Source: Pontibacter mangrovi (GTDB lineage: Bacteria; Bacteroidota; Bacteroidia; Cytophagales; Hymenobacteraceae). From it: a stretch of 64,000 nucleotides of DNA. This document shows, in pieces, positions 33,492 through 43,293 of this stretch. The stretch covers positions 620,001 through 684,000 of the forward strand of contig NZ_VFRQ01000001.1 of assembly GCF_006385705.1 (NCBI RefSeq). The letters run 5' to 3'. Both the position numbers and the translations under genes were made by a program. The notes under the pieces were generated by a model. The model searched no databases. It was not told the origin of the DNA and saw nothing but the letters and a program-made list of their open reading frames with translations. Position 1 is the first letter of the stretch. Every line of letters starts with the position of its first letter.

Positions 33492-34664
33492 TTATTTATA
33501 CAGGGCTGTCTCCCGAAGGTCCACTACCGCATCTTCCGGTGTCACACGCTTCGCTCTCAGGAAACGCTTCAGCTCCGGCTCGTCAAAGTTCTCGGCTTCA
33601 GGATTCATGCTGCTGATACGCACGCGTCCGGCTGAGTGGATAAACTCCTGGTTGCCGCCAATCCACATGCCCACGTGCACCACACGCTCGGGCTTCCCGT
33701 CCTTGGCAGGCACGCCAAAAAACAGCAAGTCGCCGGGCTGCATGTTGTCCCAGCCATTTGAAGTATCTACCAGCTCACCGATGTGCACCTGCTGCGAGGC
33801 ATCGCGCGGCAGCACCAGGCCGTTCATAAAGTATACCGTTTTGGTAAAGCCGCTGCAGTCCACGCCTTTCATCGAGGTGCCGCCCCACAGGTATGGCAGC
33901 CCCAAAAGCTGCTTGCTAGTGCTCACCAGGTTATCGCCGTTTGGCTGGCGACTGCCTACCCATTCCTCATACTTCACCGACTCGTCCACAGGCACAAAGC
34001 CTTTGCGCCCGTCCGGAAAACTTACGGCATAGAAATCTCCCTGCTGCTTCTCCAGCGCCAGCACATCCCCATACACCAGGTCCGACACGCTTCCGGCATT
34101 CGCACTTGCTGCCTCCAGGGCAAAACCATATGGTTTGGTATACAGCACTTTTGGGCTATTCTGCCAATTGTCAAAAGCGGCTTTGTCCATCAGGCTAACG
34201 CCTCTGTCGTCTACCCAGGCCAGGTATTTGTCCGGCGTTTGCACCAGGTACCAGCCACGCTCTTTCTTGAACACCTGTACCGGCGTGCCCATCGTAGCCT
34301 GTGTGGCAAGTTCAGCCGGGTGCTTGGGCTCCGAGCGAAGGTTGGCTACCGACAGCGCGATCACGCCATAGGCTTTTCCCTCCAGTTCCGCCTCCGGCAA
34401 TACCTGAATGCTGTCTACAAAGGTAATGTTGGCGGCTTTCAGCTTCTCCAGCAGCTCCTGCTTGGCTTCTGGCATGTTAGTCTCGCCGGCCAGCACCTGC
34501 CCGCGCTGCTCTACGTTAAACAAGGCCACACGCTTATCAGGTGCGTATTCCTGCCGCACCGAGTCTATTTGGGCCGCCATGGCGCCATCCGTGTCAGCAG
34601 TTTCTTTTCCTGATGTACAGGCCATCAGCAGGCCCAGGGCAACTATGAGATAATTCTTTTTCAT
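33492..34664 (-). CDS. NlpC/P60 (C40) murein peptidase with SH3 domains, lipoprotein
   Basis: 390 residues. Lipoprotein signal (LIVALGLLMACTSG), two bacterial SH3-like regions (about 100-260, e.g. ANLRSEPKHPAELATQA and DVLALEKQQGDFYAVSFPDG), then the C40 catalytic domain with LPYLWGGTSMKGVDCSGFTK (Cys about 282), VVHVGMWIGG (His) and EFIHSAGRV. It matches gamma-D-glutamyl-diamino-acid endopeptidases that cut murein stem peptides in the periplasm and release L-Ala-gamma-D-Glu. The dipeptide epimerase two genes upstream would use that product. Last gene of the minus-strand murein-peptide set. Confidence 0.93.
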   Translation of the reverse strand: MKKNYLIVALGLLMACTSGKETADTDGAMAAQIDSVRQEYAPDKRVALFNVEQRGQVLAGETNMPEAKQELLEKLKAANITFVDSIQVLPEAELEGKAYGVIALSVANLRSEPKHPAELATQATMGTPVQVFKKERGWYLVQTPDKYLAWVDDRGVSLMDKAAFDNWQNSPKVLYTKPYGFALEAASANAGSVSDLVYGDVLALEKQQGDFYAVSFPDGRKGFVPVDESVKYEEWVGSRQPNGDNLVSTSKQLLGLPYLWGGTSMKGVDCSGFTKTVYFMNGLVLPRDASQQVHIGELVDTSNGWDNMQPGDLLFFGVPAKDGKPERVVHVGMWIGGNQEFIHSAGRVRISSMNPEAENFDEPELKRFLRAKRVTPEDAVVDLRETALYK

Positions 34665-34753
34665 GATGTTTTAAGGGTATGGCCGCATACAGTTGCCGCC
34701 AAAAGTATAGTTTATAGGTTGATGTTTTAATACTTGCTTCGTCGCTTTCTCTA

Positions 34754-35836
34754 CTATAGGACAAAATCCGGCGAAAATTCGTTTACTGCCGCTGCCAGCC
34801 GCTGTATGTCGGCGGGCGTGTGCAGGCTGCTGAGGATCACCCGGATGATGGGCGGGCTGTCGGCGGTGGGGTAGCGAAAGTTGGAGATGAGAACGCGGTG
34901 CCGATGCAGGTGCCGGGCCATTTCTTCGTGGCTGGTGCTGAACACCGGGTAGCCAGGTATGTACCGGAACAGCTCGGGCCGCTGCAGCTGCTGCCTAAAC
35001 TGCTTAATGTTCTGCTGCAGCCGCTCCTGCGCCTCTCTTATCACCTCCCCCGCCTGCAGGTACGCGTGCAGGTAAGCCGGAATGGCCGGCGAGGCCCCGC
35101 CAAAGTAGGGGCTGGCCTTTACCTGCTCCACCAGTTGTCTCGGGCCCAGCATAAATCCCGCCGGCACGCCCAGGGCCTTGCCAAACGAGCTCCCGATGAT
35201 CAGCTCCACATTTTTATACTTGCAGAGCTGCGGGTAAATGCCTACCCCACCCGGACCCGTTACCCCAAAGCCGTGGGAATCGTCCACCACGAGTATAACT
35301 TTTTGCTCTGGCAGCTGCGCCACCCAATCAAAATTATAGCTGTTGGCCTGCAGCGGGTCCAGGGCGTTGCAGATAAGTATGAATTTTTCCTCCTTCTGCG
35401 ATGCCTTTACCTCGTCCACTGCCAGCGTGGCCCATTCTTCAAAAGGGATGGCGGCATTGGCCTGGGCCGCGGCGCCATCGTTTTCCCACAGCGCCGGGTG
35501 GGCACCCGGGGCATACAAAAAGCGGCCTCGGCCGCGAAGCACCTGCACCAGCGTCTGCCCCATCAGAAAGCCCGAAGACATGGTAACCGCTGCCTCCGCC
35601 CCTGTTATACTTGCCAACTGCTCCTCCACCTGCCGGTATACTTCCAGCCGCAGGTTAGAGCGCCGCGAGCTGGAGTAGTTGGTGCCGTAGCGCCGTATCC
35701 CCTCCACCACCAGCTCCTGAAAAGCCGTATTGCAGGCCATGCCCAGGTACGATGTGCCGCTACAGTAAAGAAACTCCTCCTCCTCCAGCATCACGGTGCG
35801 GCCCGGCAAATGGTCGGTATAGGCGGGCGTGTGCAT
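34754..35836 (-). CDS. PLP-dependent class I/II aminotransferase, BioF/KBL-like
   Basis: 360 residues, fold-type I. YCSGTSYLGMACN start, VVDDSHGFGVTGPGG (PLP-contacting Asp and His, about 175-190), GSSFGKALGVPAGF with the Schiff-base Lys (about 220), and the typical C-terminal domain. It resembles 8-amino-7-oxononanoate synthase/glycine C-acetyltransferase but is shorter, and no biotin genes are near. The start ATG overlaps the stop of the dipeptide epimerase gene (TAATG), so translation is probably coupled. Its role in a murein dipeptide pathway (processing of Ala or Glu) is inferred from context only. Confidence 0.85.
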   Translation of the reverse strand: MHTPAYTDHLPGRTVMLEEEEFLYCSGTSYLGMACNTAFQELVVEGIRRYGTNYSSSRRSNLRLEVYRQVEEQLASITGAEAAVTMSSGFLMGQTLVQVLRGRGRFLYAPGAHPALWENDGAAAQANAAIPFEEWATLAVDEVKASQKEEKFILICNALDPLQANSYNFDWVAQLPEQKVILVVDDSHGFGVTGPGGVGIYPQLCKYKNVELIIGSSFGKALGVPAGFMLGPRQLVEQVKASPYFGGASPAIPAYLHAYLQAGEVIREAQERLQQNIKQFRQQLQRPELFRYIPGYPVFSTSHEEMARHLHRHRVLISNFRYPTADSPPIIRVILSSLHTPADIQRLAAAVNEFSPDFVL

Positions 35837-36849
35837 TAAGCGATCAACTCGGCGCCGGTGCCGTTTACGCTGCTATAGTATACCTTGCCATTGTCGATGG
35901 TAATGCCGCGGGCAATGTCTTTGCTGATGAGCAGCGGCCCGTCCATGTCCACGTAATCCAGCATGGGCAGCAGCTGCGCAATGGCCGAAATACCCACTGT
36001 TGATTCAGTCATACAGCCCACCATCGTTTTCAAGCCCAGCTCGCGGGCCTCTTTCAGCATGCGCCGAGCCGGGGTAAGGCCTCCGCACTTCACCAGCTTC
36101 ACGTTTACGCCGTGGAAGTGGCCTACGCACTTGGCGACGTCGCTTTCGGTAATGCAGCTTTCATCGGCAATCAGCGGCAGCACCGAGTGCTGGTACACCT
36201 GCTTCATGCCTTCCAGGTCGTCGGCGCGCATAGGCTGCTCAATAAACTCCACGCCCAGCGGCTTCAGCTGTCTGGCGTTCTCAATGGTTTCCTCCACGCC
36301 CCAGGCGCAGTTGGCGTCTACCCTGAACACGGCATCGGTGTGCTTGCGCAGTTCCTTGATGATCTCCACATCCTCTTTGGTGCCCAGTTTGATCTTGTAC
36401 AGCGGCCACGGCATCTCCTTCAGCTTCTTCACCATGTTTTCGATGGTGTCGATGCCAATGGTATAGTTGGTCAGCGGATTCTTGTCCGGATTCAGGCCCC
36501 ACAGCTTGTAAAGCGGCTGCCCCTGCAGCTTACCGTACAGGTCGTTGGCGGCTATGTCCAGGGCGCAAAGGGCAAAAGGGTTATCCTTCAGGTGCGGCTG
36601 CATCTGCTCCCAGAAATCCTCCGGTTTATCCAGCGTGGTGGCTTCTATCTGCTGGCGGATATTTTCCAGGGCCGCGGTCATACTTTCTATCGTGAAGCCA
36701 TAGTATGGGTTACTGGTGGCTTCACCGTAGCCCTTGTGCCCGTCCTGCTCCAGCTCCACAATCATGGTAGGCTGGGTATCGCGCGAGTCGTAAGAGATGG
36801 TAAAGGTATGTTTTAGCGGTAGGTCGTAAGACCGTATGGTCAGTTTCAT
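35836..36849 (-). CDS. L-Ala-D/L-Glu (dipeptide) epimerase, enolase superfamily
   Basis: 337 residues. N-terminal capping domain (LKHTFTISYDSRDTQP) and a barrel with YKIKLG (the KxK-type catalytic Lys, about 160), VDANCAW (metal Asp), EQPMRADD (metal Glu), IADESC (metal Asp) and KLVKCGGLTPA (second catalytic Lys), in the order of the muconate-lactonizing subgroup. It matches dipeptide epimerases that turn L-Ala-D-Glu from murein into L-Ala-L-Glu for breakdown. The neighbouring NlpC/P60 endopeptidase, which would supply the dipeptide, supports this. A 14-bp tandem repeat lies just upstream. Confidence 0.93.
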   Translation of the reverse strand: MKLTIRSYDLPLKHTFTISYDSRDTQPTMIVELEQDGHKGYGEATSNPYYGFTIESMTAALENIRQQIEATTLDKPEDFWEQMQPHLKDNPFALCALDIAANDLYGKLQGQPLYKLWGLNPDKNPLTNYTIGIDTIENMVKKLKEMPWPLYKIKLGTKEDVEIIKELRKHTDAVFRVDANCAWGVEETIENARQLKPLGVEFIEQPMRADDLEGMKQVYQHSVLPLIADESCITESDVAKCVGHFHGVNVKLVKCGGLTPARRMLKEARELGLKTMVGCMTESTVGISAIAQLLPMLDYVDMDGPLLISKDIARGITIDNGKVYYSSVNGTGAELIA

Positions 36850-36870
36850 GGTTATGGTTTAAGTATAGTT

Positions 36871-36940
36871 GCTGATAGTTGGTTGCTGATAGTTGGTTGC
36901 TGATAGTTGGTTGCTGATAGTTGGTTGCTGATTGTTGGTT
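36871..36940. repeat. 14-bp tandem repeat, five copies
   Basis: Unit GCTGATAGTTGGTT, four exact copies and a fifth with one change (GCTGATTGTTGGTT), contiguous. It lies 21 bp upstream of the epimerase start in the 168-bp gap to the PBP4 gene. The rest of the gap is AT- and pyrimidine-rich. Confidence 0.95.
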
Positions 36941-37017
36941 GTAAGATCGGAATTTATAGTTAATAAGAATAGGCAGGATTAGTGCTCCTTCTTTAACTCC
37001 TAAACTCTCTAACTCTC

Positions 37018-38379
37018 TCAATACCTGTTGTGCACTTCCGTCATGATGCGCACCATTTCGTTTCGGATGGCTGAGGTAGATACTTTGTAGTTGTTGTTCA
37101 TAAAGCTATAGAGCAGCAGCTTGCCGCTTTTCGTCATAATAAAGCCGCTCTGGTTGTGCACATGGGCCAGGGTACCGGACTTGCCAAACACGAAGGGCAC
37201 CTCGGCCTGGTAAATGTTTCGGAACGTTCCCGGGCGCCCGCCCACGGCCAGCATGGGCAGCAGGCGCTCCTTTGGTCGCTCCTGCATCAGCTTCTGCAAC
37301 AAGGCAATGATGCTGCGCGGCGTGAACATGTTCATGGAGGACAGCCCGGAACCGTCCACCCACACCGGTTCGTCCGGCAGGTCGGCCAGGTAGTTCTCCT
37401 TTACATACTTTATCGCCCGCTCCACCGAAAGCGTGTCAGACAGAGTGCCGGAGTTGAGTGCCATCAGCTGCTCTGCCATCAGGTTGTCGCTTACGTGCAG
37501 CATGCGTTTCAGCACCGTGTCGGTAGGCAAGCCATAGAAGACTTTACCGCCATCCGGCACCGCGGCCTTCAAAAGCTCCACTTCGCGCTGCAGGGTGTCG
37601 GCCAGTAAAGTTACTACCATTTCCGGAGAAGTAATAAAAGGCACTTCCGTGGAGTATTTTCCGGAGGCGTAGCGTGGATGGTAAGAGACGTGGTTGCTGC
37701 GCCAGGCACGCACGAAGGCGTCTTTGGAGCGGCTTTCAGCCGTATCTACCACGATGTTTTTCTTAAAGTAGGAGGGCGTGGTCGTAAAAGGGCTTCCCTC
37801 TTCTTTATAAAACTTCATCACATTGCCATGAATCGGGAACACGTTGCGCTCGGGCTGATAGTAGTAATTATAATCGTCCCAGCCCCAGTTGGTGGCGAAA
37901 GGCGTGCTGGCAAATGGCGCATCTATGTAGTATAGCTTCTTCACCGGCCTGTTTTTCAGGAAATCATACGCCAGCGTGTTCTTCAGGTCCATGTGCGTGA
38001 AGGTAGGATCGCCGGTGCCCCAGAAAATGAGCGAATCGCCGCGGCTCACATACTTTAGCGCCGGAATGGAGTCGCCCAGCATTTTGAGTGTGGCATAAAA
38101 GGTAAAGAGCTTCGTATTAGAGGCCGGCACAAAGTATTTATCAGCGTTATGCGCTACCACCATCTGGTCTAGTTCGGGGTCATACAGGGCAAAGCCTACG
38201 AAGCTCTGCTTCAGCACTTCCGATCCCGCAACCTCACGGCGTATCTCTTCGGGCCCGAAACGCCCTTCTGCAGCGGTGGTGGCAGGCACCTTGCTGCCGC
38301 AGGCCATGCTGAGCAGCAGCGTGCCCAGCATCCCCCATTTACAAAGCTGTTTCTTCAGCAACATCATTCTATAGCTCAT
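37018..38379 (-). CDS. D-alanyl-D-alanine carboxypeptidase/endopeptidase, PBP4 (S13) family, lipoprotein
   Basis: 453 residues. Signal with LLLSMACGSK lipobox (Cys about 26). The S13 marks are ASNTKLFTFYA (SxxK, Ser about 92), VSDNLMAEQLM (SxN, about 310) and FGKSGTLAHVHNQSG (KSG). FVGFALYDPELDQMVVAHNADKYFVP precedes the SxxK as in other PBP4 proteins. It trims or cuts D-Ala cross-links of peptidoglycan in the periplasm. It is on the same strand as the epimerase-PLP-NlpC/P60 set and may head that transcript, although the 168-bp gap allows a separate promoter. Confidence 0.92.
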   Translation of the reverse strand: MSYRMMLLKKQLCKWGMLGTLLLSMACGSKVPATTAAEGRFGPEEIRREVAGSEVLKQSFVGFALYDPELDQMVVAHNADKYFVPASNTKLFTFYATLKMLGDSIPALKYVSRGDSLIFWGTGDPTFTHMDLKNTLAYDFLKNRPVKKLYYIDAPFASTPFATNWGWDDYNYYYQPERNVFPIHGNVMKFYKEEGSPFTTTPSYFKKNIVVDTAESRSKDAFVRAWRSNHVSYHPRYASGKYSTEVPFITSPEMVVTLLADTLQREVELLKAAVPDGGKVFYGLPTDTVLKRMLHVSDNLMAEQLMALNSGTLSDTLSVERAIKYVKENYLADLPDEPVWVDGSGLSSMNMFTPRSIIALLQKLMQERPKERLLPMLAVGGRPGTFRNIYQAEVPFVFGKSGTLAHVHNQSGFIMTKSGKLLLYSFMNNNYKVSTSAIRNEMVRIMTEVHNRY

Positions 38380-38569
38380 TTGAAAGTCTTAAATAAGTAA
38401 AAAGCGCTATATATTCAAAAACTTTGTTGCAACCTCCATTCCGCAATCCTCATCCACTCCCCACAAACCGCCCTGCTGGCGGCAGAAAGTTTAAATGATG
38501 TTTTAACTGTATGACTAAATCCCTATATTAGACACACTTAATTCTACACATTTCTAACCTAACACATTT

Positions 38570-41500
38570 ATGAGAAAAAGTTACGTATGTATTCTCCTGT
38601 TGCTGTTAGTCTGCTGGTGCGGCGGCGCCTATGCCCAGCAGATTCCTGTAAACGGCACAGTAACAGGGGCAGAAGACGGCATTCCGCTCCCGGGCGTGAG
38701 CGTTATTGTAAAAGGCACGACCACGGGCGTAACCACCAGCGCCGACGGCACTTACCAGATTAGCGCACCCGGCTCCAACGCCGTGCTGATGTTCCGCTTC
38801 CTGGGCTATGAGGTGCAGGAAGTGCAGGTGGGCAACCAGCGCACGATAAACGTGCAGCTTAGCCCGGACAACAAACAGCTGAAAGAAGTGGTGGTAACGG
38901 CCCTTGGCATTGAGCGTAGCGAACGCTCGCTGGGCTATGCCACACAGGAAGTGAGTGGCGAGAACCTGACCATGGCCAAAGAGCAGAACGTGCTGGGATC
39001 TCTGGCTGGCAAAGTGGCGGGTGTACAGGTGGTTGGCTCTTCCGGCGCAAGTATGGGCGGTACCCAGAAGATAAAGATCCGTGGTGTTAACTCCCTCTTA
39101 GGAGGTGGCCAGCCGCTGATTGTTGTAGACGGAACCCCTATCTCCAACGCCAACTACTCTGACAGCGACGGGGTGGACTTCGGTAACCTGGGCCAGGATA
39201 TCAACCAGGAGGACGTGGAATCGGTGAACGTGCTGAAAGGCCCGGCAGCCTCTGCTCTTTACGGTATACGCGGCCAGTATGGCGTGATCATGATCACGAC
39301 CAAAAAAGGCACAGCAGGATCCGATAAAGTAACCGTGCAACTGAACTCTGCCTTCTCAGTAGAGAAAGTGGGCAACATCATGCCGTACCAGAACGTGTAT
39401 GGCGGTGGTGGCAGCCAGACCTGGCGCACTCTGCCCAACGGCGATAAGTATGTGGACGTGTCGTATGACGAAAGCTGGGGGCCTAGAATGGATGGCACGC
39501 CTGTACGACAGGTGTTCAGCTTCTATCCGCAGGACCCAACCTATGGGCAGCTAACACCATTTGTTCCGCACCCGGATAACATCAAGGACTATTACGAAAC
39601 AGGCTATACCCTGAATAACGGCGTGAGCGTGACCGGTGGCAGCAACAAAGCAAGCTATCGCATCAGCGCGAACGATACCCGCATACAAGGTGTGGAGCCA
39701 AACACCTGGCTGAAGCGCCGTAACGTCAGCGCGAGCATCGGCGTGAACATTACGGATAAACTGCACGCTTCTACCAACATCAACTATGCCGGCAACAATG
39801 CCCAGCGCCCTTCCCAGGGCTCTGAGGACGGCGCCCGTTATATGGGCCAATGGTTCCAGCGCAACATTGACATAAACCGCCTGAAGGACTATAAGTATGA
39901 CGACGGCACCATCCTGCACTGGAACCTGAGCCGGCCAAGCGCTACAACCGGTGAGATCTCGGATTTCGAGCCGCTGTATTGGGACAACCCATACTTTGAC
40001 GCCTACGAAAACCCTACCGGCGATAGCCGCGACAGGCTTTTCGGGGATGTTGGGCTGAGCTATAAAGTGCTGCCAGATCTGAAACTGAGCGGTTTTATCC
40101 GCAATGATATGTACATCCAGAACATCGAGTCCAGAACGGCAGTGGGTGGCACAGGCCTGTCCAGCTACTCTTTCGGAAAGTATCAGAACCGCGAAACAAA
40201 CTATGAGTTGATGGCGCAGTACACCAAAGAGTTCGGAGAGTTTTCGGTGGATGCACACCTGGGCACTAACCTCTTCGACTTTAGACGTACCAACCTTTCC
40301 ATGGCAACAGCGGGCGGTCTCTCTTCCCCTGGCTTCTACAACATTGATGCTTCCATAGACCGTCCTTCTACTGCTTCTTCCCTTGTCCGCAAGCAGATCG
40401 AGAGCCAGTTCGGCTTGGTATCGCTGGGTTATAAGGACACCTACTTTGTGGATGCCTCTATCAGAAGAGACTATTCCTCTACCCTGCCGGATCCATATTG
40501 GTACTCTTCTTTCTCAGGCAGCTTTGTGTTCAGCGAACTGATGGACTGGCAGCCACTGTCGTTCGGTAAACTGAGGGTAAGTTACGCGGAGGCGGGCTCT
40601 GATGTGAAAGAGTATACAACGTCATACAACTTCCTGCCGGGCACTGTTTACAGCGATCCATCCAGAGGTATCACTGTCAACACTCTTACTGTACCGAACA
40701 CGCTGAACAACCCGAATATCCAACCGGCCTTTGCCCGCTCTTACGAGGCTGGCATCGACCTGAAGTTCTTCCAGGACAGGCTCGGCATCGACTTCACGTA
40801 TTACCAGCAGCGCAATAAAAACGCTGTGATAGACCTGCCTGTATCCGGTGCGAGCGGATACGGTACTTCCATCATCAACGCCGGCATGATTGAGAACAAA
40901 GGTATTGAGCTGACTCTGACAGGCACACCGGTACGGAGCAACGCCTTTACCTGGACCTCCATCTTCAACTTTAACCGAAACAAAAATAAGATCGTTGAAT
41001 TGTATCCTGGCGTTGATGCCTTGCAATTGGGTGTCACTACTTATTCCAGCACCTCCAGCTACCTCTTCTCTTATGAGGGCAAATCATTCGGCTCTTTAGT
41101 AGGCCAGGCCTACCAGCGTGATGAAGACACGGGCAAAATCCTGATCAATGCTAGCGGCATACCTTTGTACACCACAGCCACACACGACTTCGGTAGCGTG
41201 CTGCCAGATATTACAGGTGGTTTTCAGAACTACTTTAAAGTATGGAAGTTTGACGTAGGCGCGATGGTGGACTTCCAGGTAGGTGGCAAGTTCTTTAGCC
41301 GCTCAAAAATGCTGGCCGTACGTACCGGCCTGGACCCAATTACAGTAGCTAAAAACAATAAGGGCCACGATGTGCGTGATGCAGTAGAAGACGGCGGCGG
41401 TGTGCGTGTGGACGGCGTTTACGGCCCAGGCACTGTGATAGACGGGCAGGATGTCAGCGGCCAGGAAGCCACCGTATACGTTGCTCCTCGCACCTACTAC

Positions 41501-41791
41501 GGCACTACTGCCCGCAGAATCTACGAAGATTGGCTCTACGATGCTTCTTACGTGAAGCTGCGCGAACTGCGTGTCGGTTATACCCTGGATAAATCTATGC
41601 TGGGTGGCCTGCCATTCGAAAATGTTGGCATTGCTCTGATCGCCCGCAACCCAGCCATGATTTGGCAAAAAGCGCCGAAAGGCCTTGACCCGTCAGAACT
41701 GTCTACTGGCAGTCAGTCTGTTAGCTGGTACGAGTCTGGCCAGTTGCCAACCGTGCGCTCTTACGGCGTGAACCTAAACATTACCTTTTAA
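38570..41791 (+). CDS. SusC/RagA-type TonB-dependent outer-membrane transporter
   Basis: 1073 residues. Signal peptide ending in AYAQQ, a carboxypeptidase-regulatory-like domain (about 25-105, PVNGTVTGAEDGIPLPGVSVIVKG pattern), a TonB box-like KEVVVTALG (about 106), a plug domain with GVQVVGSSGASMGG, VLKGPAASALYGIRGQYGVIMITTKKG, and a C-terminal beta barrel ending in VNLNITF (aromatic last residue). It imports oligomeric substrates across the outer membrane with its SusD partner encoded 12 bp downstream. The neighbouring ROK-NagB genes suggest amino-sugar oligosaccharides, by inference. Confidence 0.96.
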   Translation: MRKSYVCILLLLLVCWCGGAYAQQIPVNGTVTGAEDGIPLPGVSVIVKGTTTGVTTSADGTYQISAPGSNAVLMFRFLGYEVQEVQVGNQRTINVQLSPDNKQLKEVVVTALGIERSERSLGYATQEVSGENLTMAKEQNVLGSLAGKVAGVQVVGSSGASMGGTQKIKIRGVNSLLGGGQPLIVVDGTPISNANYSDSDGVDFGNLGQDINQEDVESVNVLKGPAASALYGIRGQYGVIMITTKKGTAGSDKVTVQLNSAFSVEKVGNIMPYQNVYGGGGSQTWRTLPNGDKYVDVSYDESWGPRMDGTPVRQVFSFYPQDPTYGQLTPFVPHPDNIKDYYETGYTLNNGVSVTGGSNKASYRISANDTRIQGVEPNTWLKRRNVSASIGVNITDKLHASTNINYAGNNAQRPSQGSEDGARYMGQWFQRNIDINRLKDYKYDDGTILHWNLSRPSATTGEISDFEPLYWDNPYFDAYENPTGDSRDRLFGDVGLSYKVLPDLKLSGFIRNDMYIQNIESRTAVGGTGLSSYSFGKYQNRETNYELMAQYTKEFGEFSVDAHLGTNLFDFRRTNLSMATAGGLSSPGFYNIDASIDRPSTASSLVRKQIESQFGLVSLGYKDTYFVDASIRRDYSSTLPDPYWYSSFSGSFVFSELMDWQPLSFGKLRVSYAEAGSDVKEYTTSYNFLPGTVYSDPSRGITVNTLTVPNTLNNPNIQPAFARSYEAGIDLKFFQDRLGIDFTYYQQRNKNAVIDLPVSGASGYGTSIINAGMIENKGIELTLTGTPVRSNAFTWTSIFNFNRNKNKIVELYPGVDALQLGVTTYSSTSSYLFSYEGKSFGSLVGQAYQRDEDTGKILINASGIPLYTTATHDFGSVLPDITGGFQNYFKVWKFDVGAMVDFQVGGKFFSRSKMLAVRTGLDPITVAKNNKGHDVRDAVEDGGGVRVDGVYGPGTVIDGQDVSGQEATVYVAPRTYYGTTARRIYEDWLYDASYVKLRELRVGYTLDKSMLGGLPFENVGIALIARNPAMIWQKAPKGLDPSELSTGSQSVSWYESGQLPTVRSYGVNLNITF

Positions 41792-41803
41792 TTCCGATCA
41801 TTT

Positions 41804-43198
41804 ATGAAAAAACTATATATCGCACTGATGGCTTGCCTGGCCCTTACAAGTTGTGAGGACTTTGAGGAGCTGAACATCAACCCCAACCGCCCAAGCCAGG
41901 CATCCGGGACGCAGTTAATTGCCAGTGCCCAGCTTGCCTTGCCAGACCTGAGCGCCTCCCCTACCGGCGAGTTTATGGCGCAGTACCTGGCTGAAACGCA
42001 GTATGTGAACGCTTCGCTTTACCCTGCAGGGGGCACCAGCTATTACTGGCTATACCAGGGCCCACTGATGGACGTGCAGGCCGTACTGGATAATGCTGAG
42101 AACCTCAATGCAAACGAAGGCCCGATTGCCAATCAGCTGGCGGTGGCAAAGATCCTGAAGGCGTATTACTTCTGGAACGTAACCGACCGCTGGGGCGATG
42201 TGCCCTATACCGAAGCCCTGCAGGGCGGCGCCGACTTCACGCCGAAGTATGATTCACAGGAGTCGATCTACAACAGCCTGTTTAACTTGTTGGATGAGGC
42301 GCAAGCCCAAATTGTGAGCGGCGGCATCACCAATGACTTGGTGTACGGCGGCAATATGGACAAATGGCAGAAACTGGCTAACAGTATCAGGATGCTGATG
42401 GCCCTGCGCATGTCGGAGGTTGACGCCGACAAAGCAAGCCAGGAGTTTAACGCGGCGCTGGAGGCTGGCGTCATGACCTCTAATGCCGACAACCTCGCGT
42501 TCAAGCACCTGGCCAACGCACAAAATCAAAGCTATTGGTATGACCAGTGGGAGAACAGAAACCGCGAGTGGTGGGCGCTAACCGAAACATTGGTAAGCGA
42601 AATGAAGCCCGTGAACGACCCGCGCCTGCAAGTATACGGCCAGCCCACCCGTAAGACCAAAGAATTCATCGGCCTGCCTTTCGGGGAAACGAAGTTGATG
42701 AACACGGATGACTATTCCTTGCTTGGGGAGGCTATCTATGCACAGGACGCGACCATCCAACTGGTAACCTACGCACAGGTTCTGTTTGCCCAGGCAGAGG
42801 CCGCCAAACGCGGCTGGATACCGGGTGGCGATGAAGCAGCCCAGAATTACTACGAACAGGCCATTGAGCAGTCGGTACTGCAGTGGACGGGCAGCACAGA
42901 AGGCGTAGAAGGCCTGCTGGCGCAACCGGAAGTAGCCTATGACCCAGCCAATGCCATCGAGCAGATCGCTACGCAGCGTTGGGTGCACCTGTTCATGCAC
43001 GGGTATGAGGCTTGGGCCGAATACAGAAGAACCGGCTATCCTGATAACCTGGTGGCACCGGGCGGAGCAGCAGTACCCAACCGCCTGATGTACCCGGACG
43101 TGGAAGCGCAGAACAACGCAGCCAACTACAACGAGGCCTTGCAACGCCAGTTTGGCGGAACCGACGGCCTGTATGGTCAGCTGTGGTGGGATAAATAA
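41804..43198 (+). CDS. SusD/RagB-family nutrient-binding lipoprotein
   Basis: 464 residues. Lipoprotein signal (LYIALMACLALTSCED, Cys about 17). It then follows the SusD-like_2 pattern: ELNINPNRPSQ, a YFWNVTDRWGDVPYTEALQGG segment (about 125-145) and QIATQRWVHLFMHGYEAWAEYRRTGYPD near the end, and it is rich in TPR-like helices. It caps the SusC transporter on the cell surface and binds glycan or peptide. The 12-bp gap makes it co-transcribed with susC-like 38570-41791. A terminator follows 20 bp after the stop. Confidence 0.94.
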   Translation: MKKLYIALMACLALTSCEDFEELNINPNRPSQASGTQLIASAQLALPDLSASPTGEFMAQYLAETQYVNASLYPAGGTSYYWLYQGPLMDVQAVLDNAENLNANEGPIANQLAVAKILKAYYFWNVTDRWGDVPYTEALQGGADFTPKYDSQESIYNSLFNLLDEAQAQIVSGGITNDLVYGGNMDKWQKLANSIRMLMALRMSEVDADKASQEFNAALEAGVMTSNADNLAFKHLANAQNQSYWYDQWENRNREWWALTETLVSEMKPVNDPRLQVYGQPTRKTKEFIGLPFGETKLMNTDDYSLLGEAIYAQDATIQLVTYAQVLFAQAEAAKRGWIPGGDEAAQNYYEQAIEQSVLQWTGSTEGVEGLLAQPEVAYDPANAIEQIATQRWVHLFMHGYEAWAEYRRTGYPDNLVAPGGAAVPNRLMYPDVEAQNNAANYNEALQRQFGGTDGLYGQLWWDK

Positions 43199-43218
43199 CC
43201 ACATCCTCTAAAGTATAT

Positions 43219-43253
43219 AAAAGCCGCTCCTGCGTTTAGGAGCGGCTTTTTGC
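43219..43253 (+). terminator. Terminator after the SusC-SusD pair
   Basis: AAAAGCCGCTCCT (43219-43231) pairs with its complement at 43238-43250, with a T-run behind and an AAGTATA word just before the stem. It separates the SusCD pair from the ROK-nagB operon. Confidence 0.85.
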
Positions 43254-43293
43254 ATTTTAGCTCATGTAGACTAATTTGCAAAACTTAGCCTGC

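Noticed and set aside
36871..36940. CRISPR array
   Set aside because: The repeat is 14 bp, contiguous and has no spacers; no cas genes are present.
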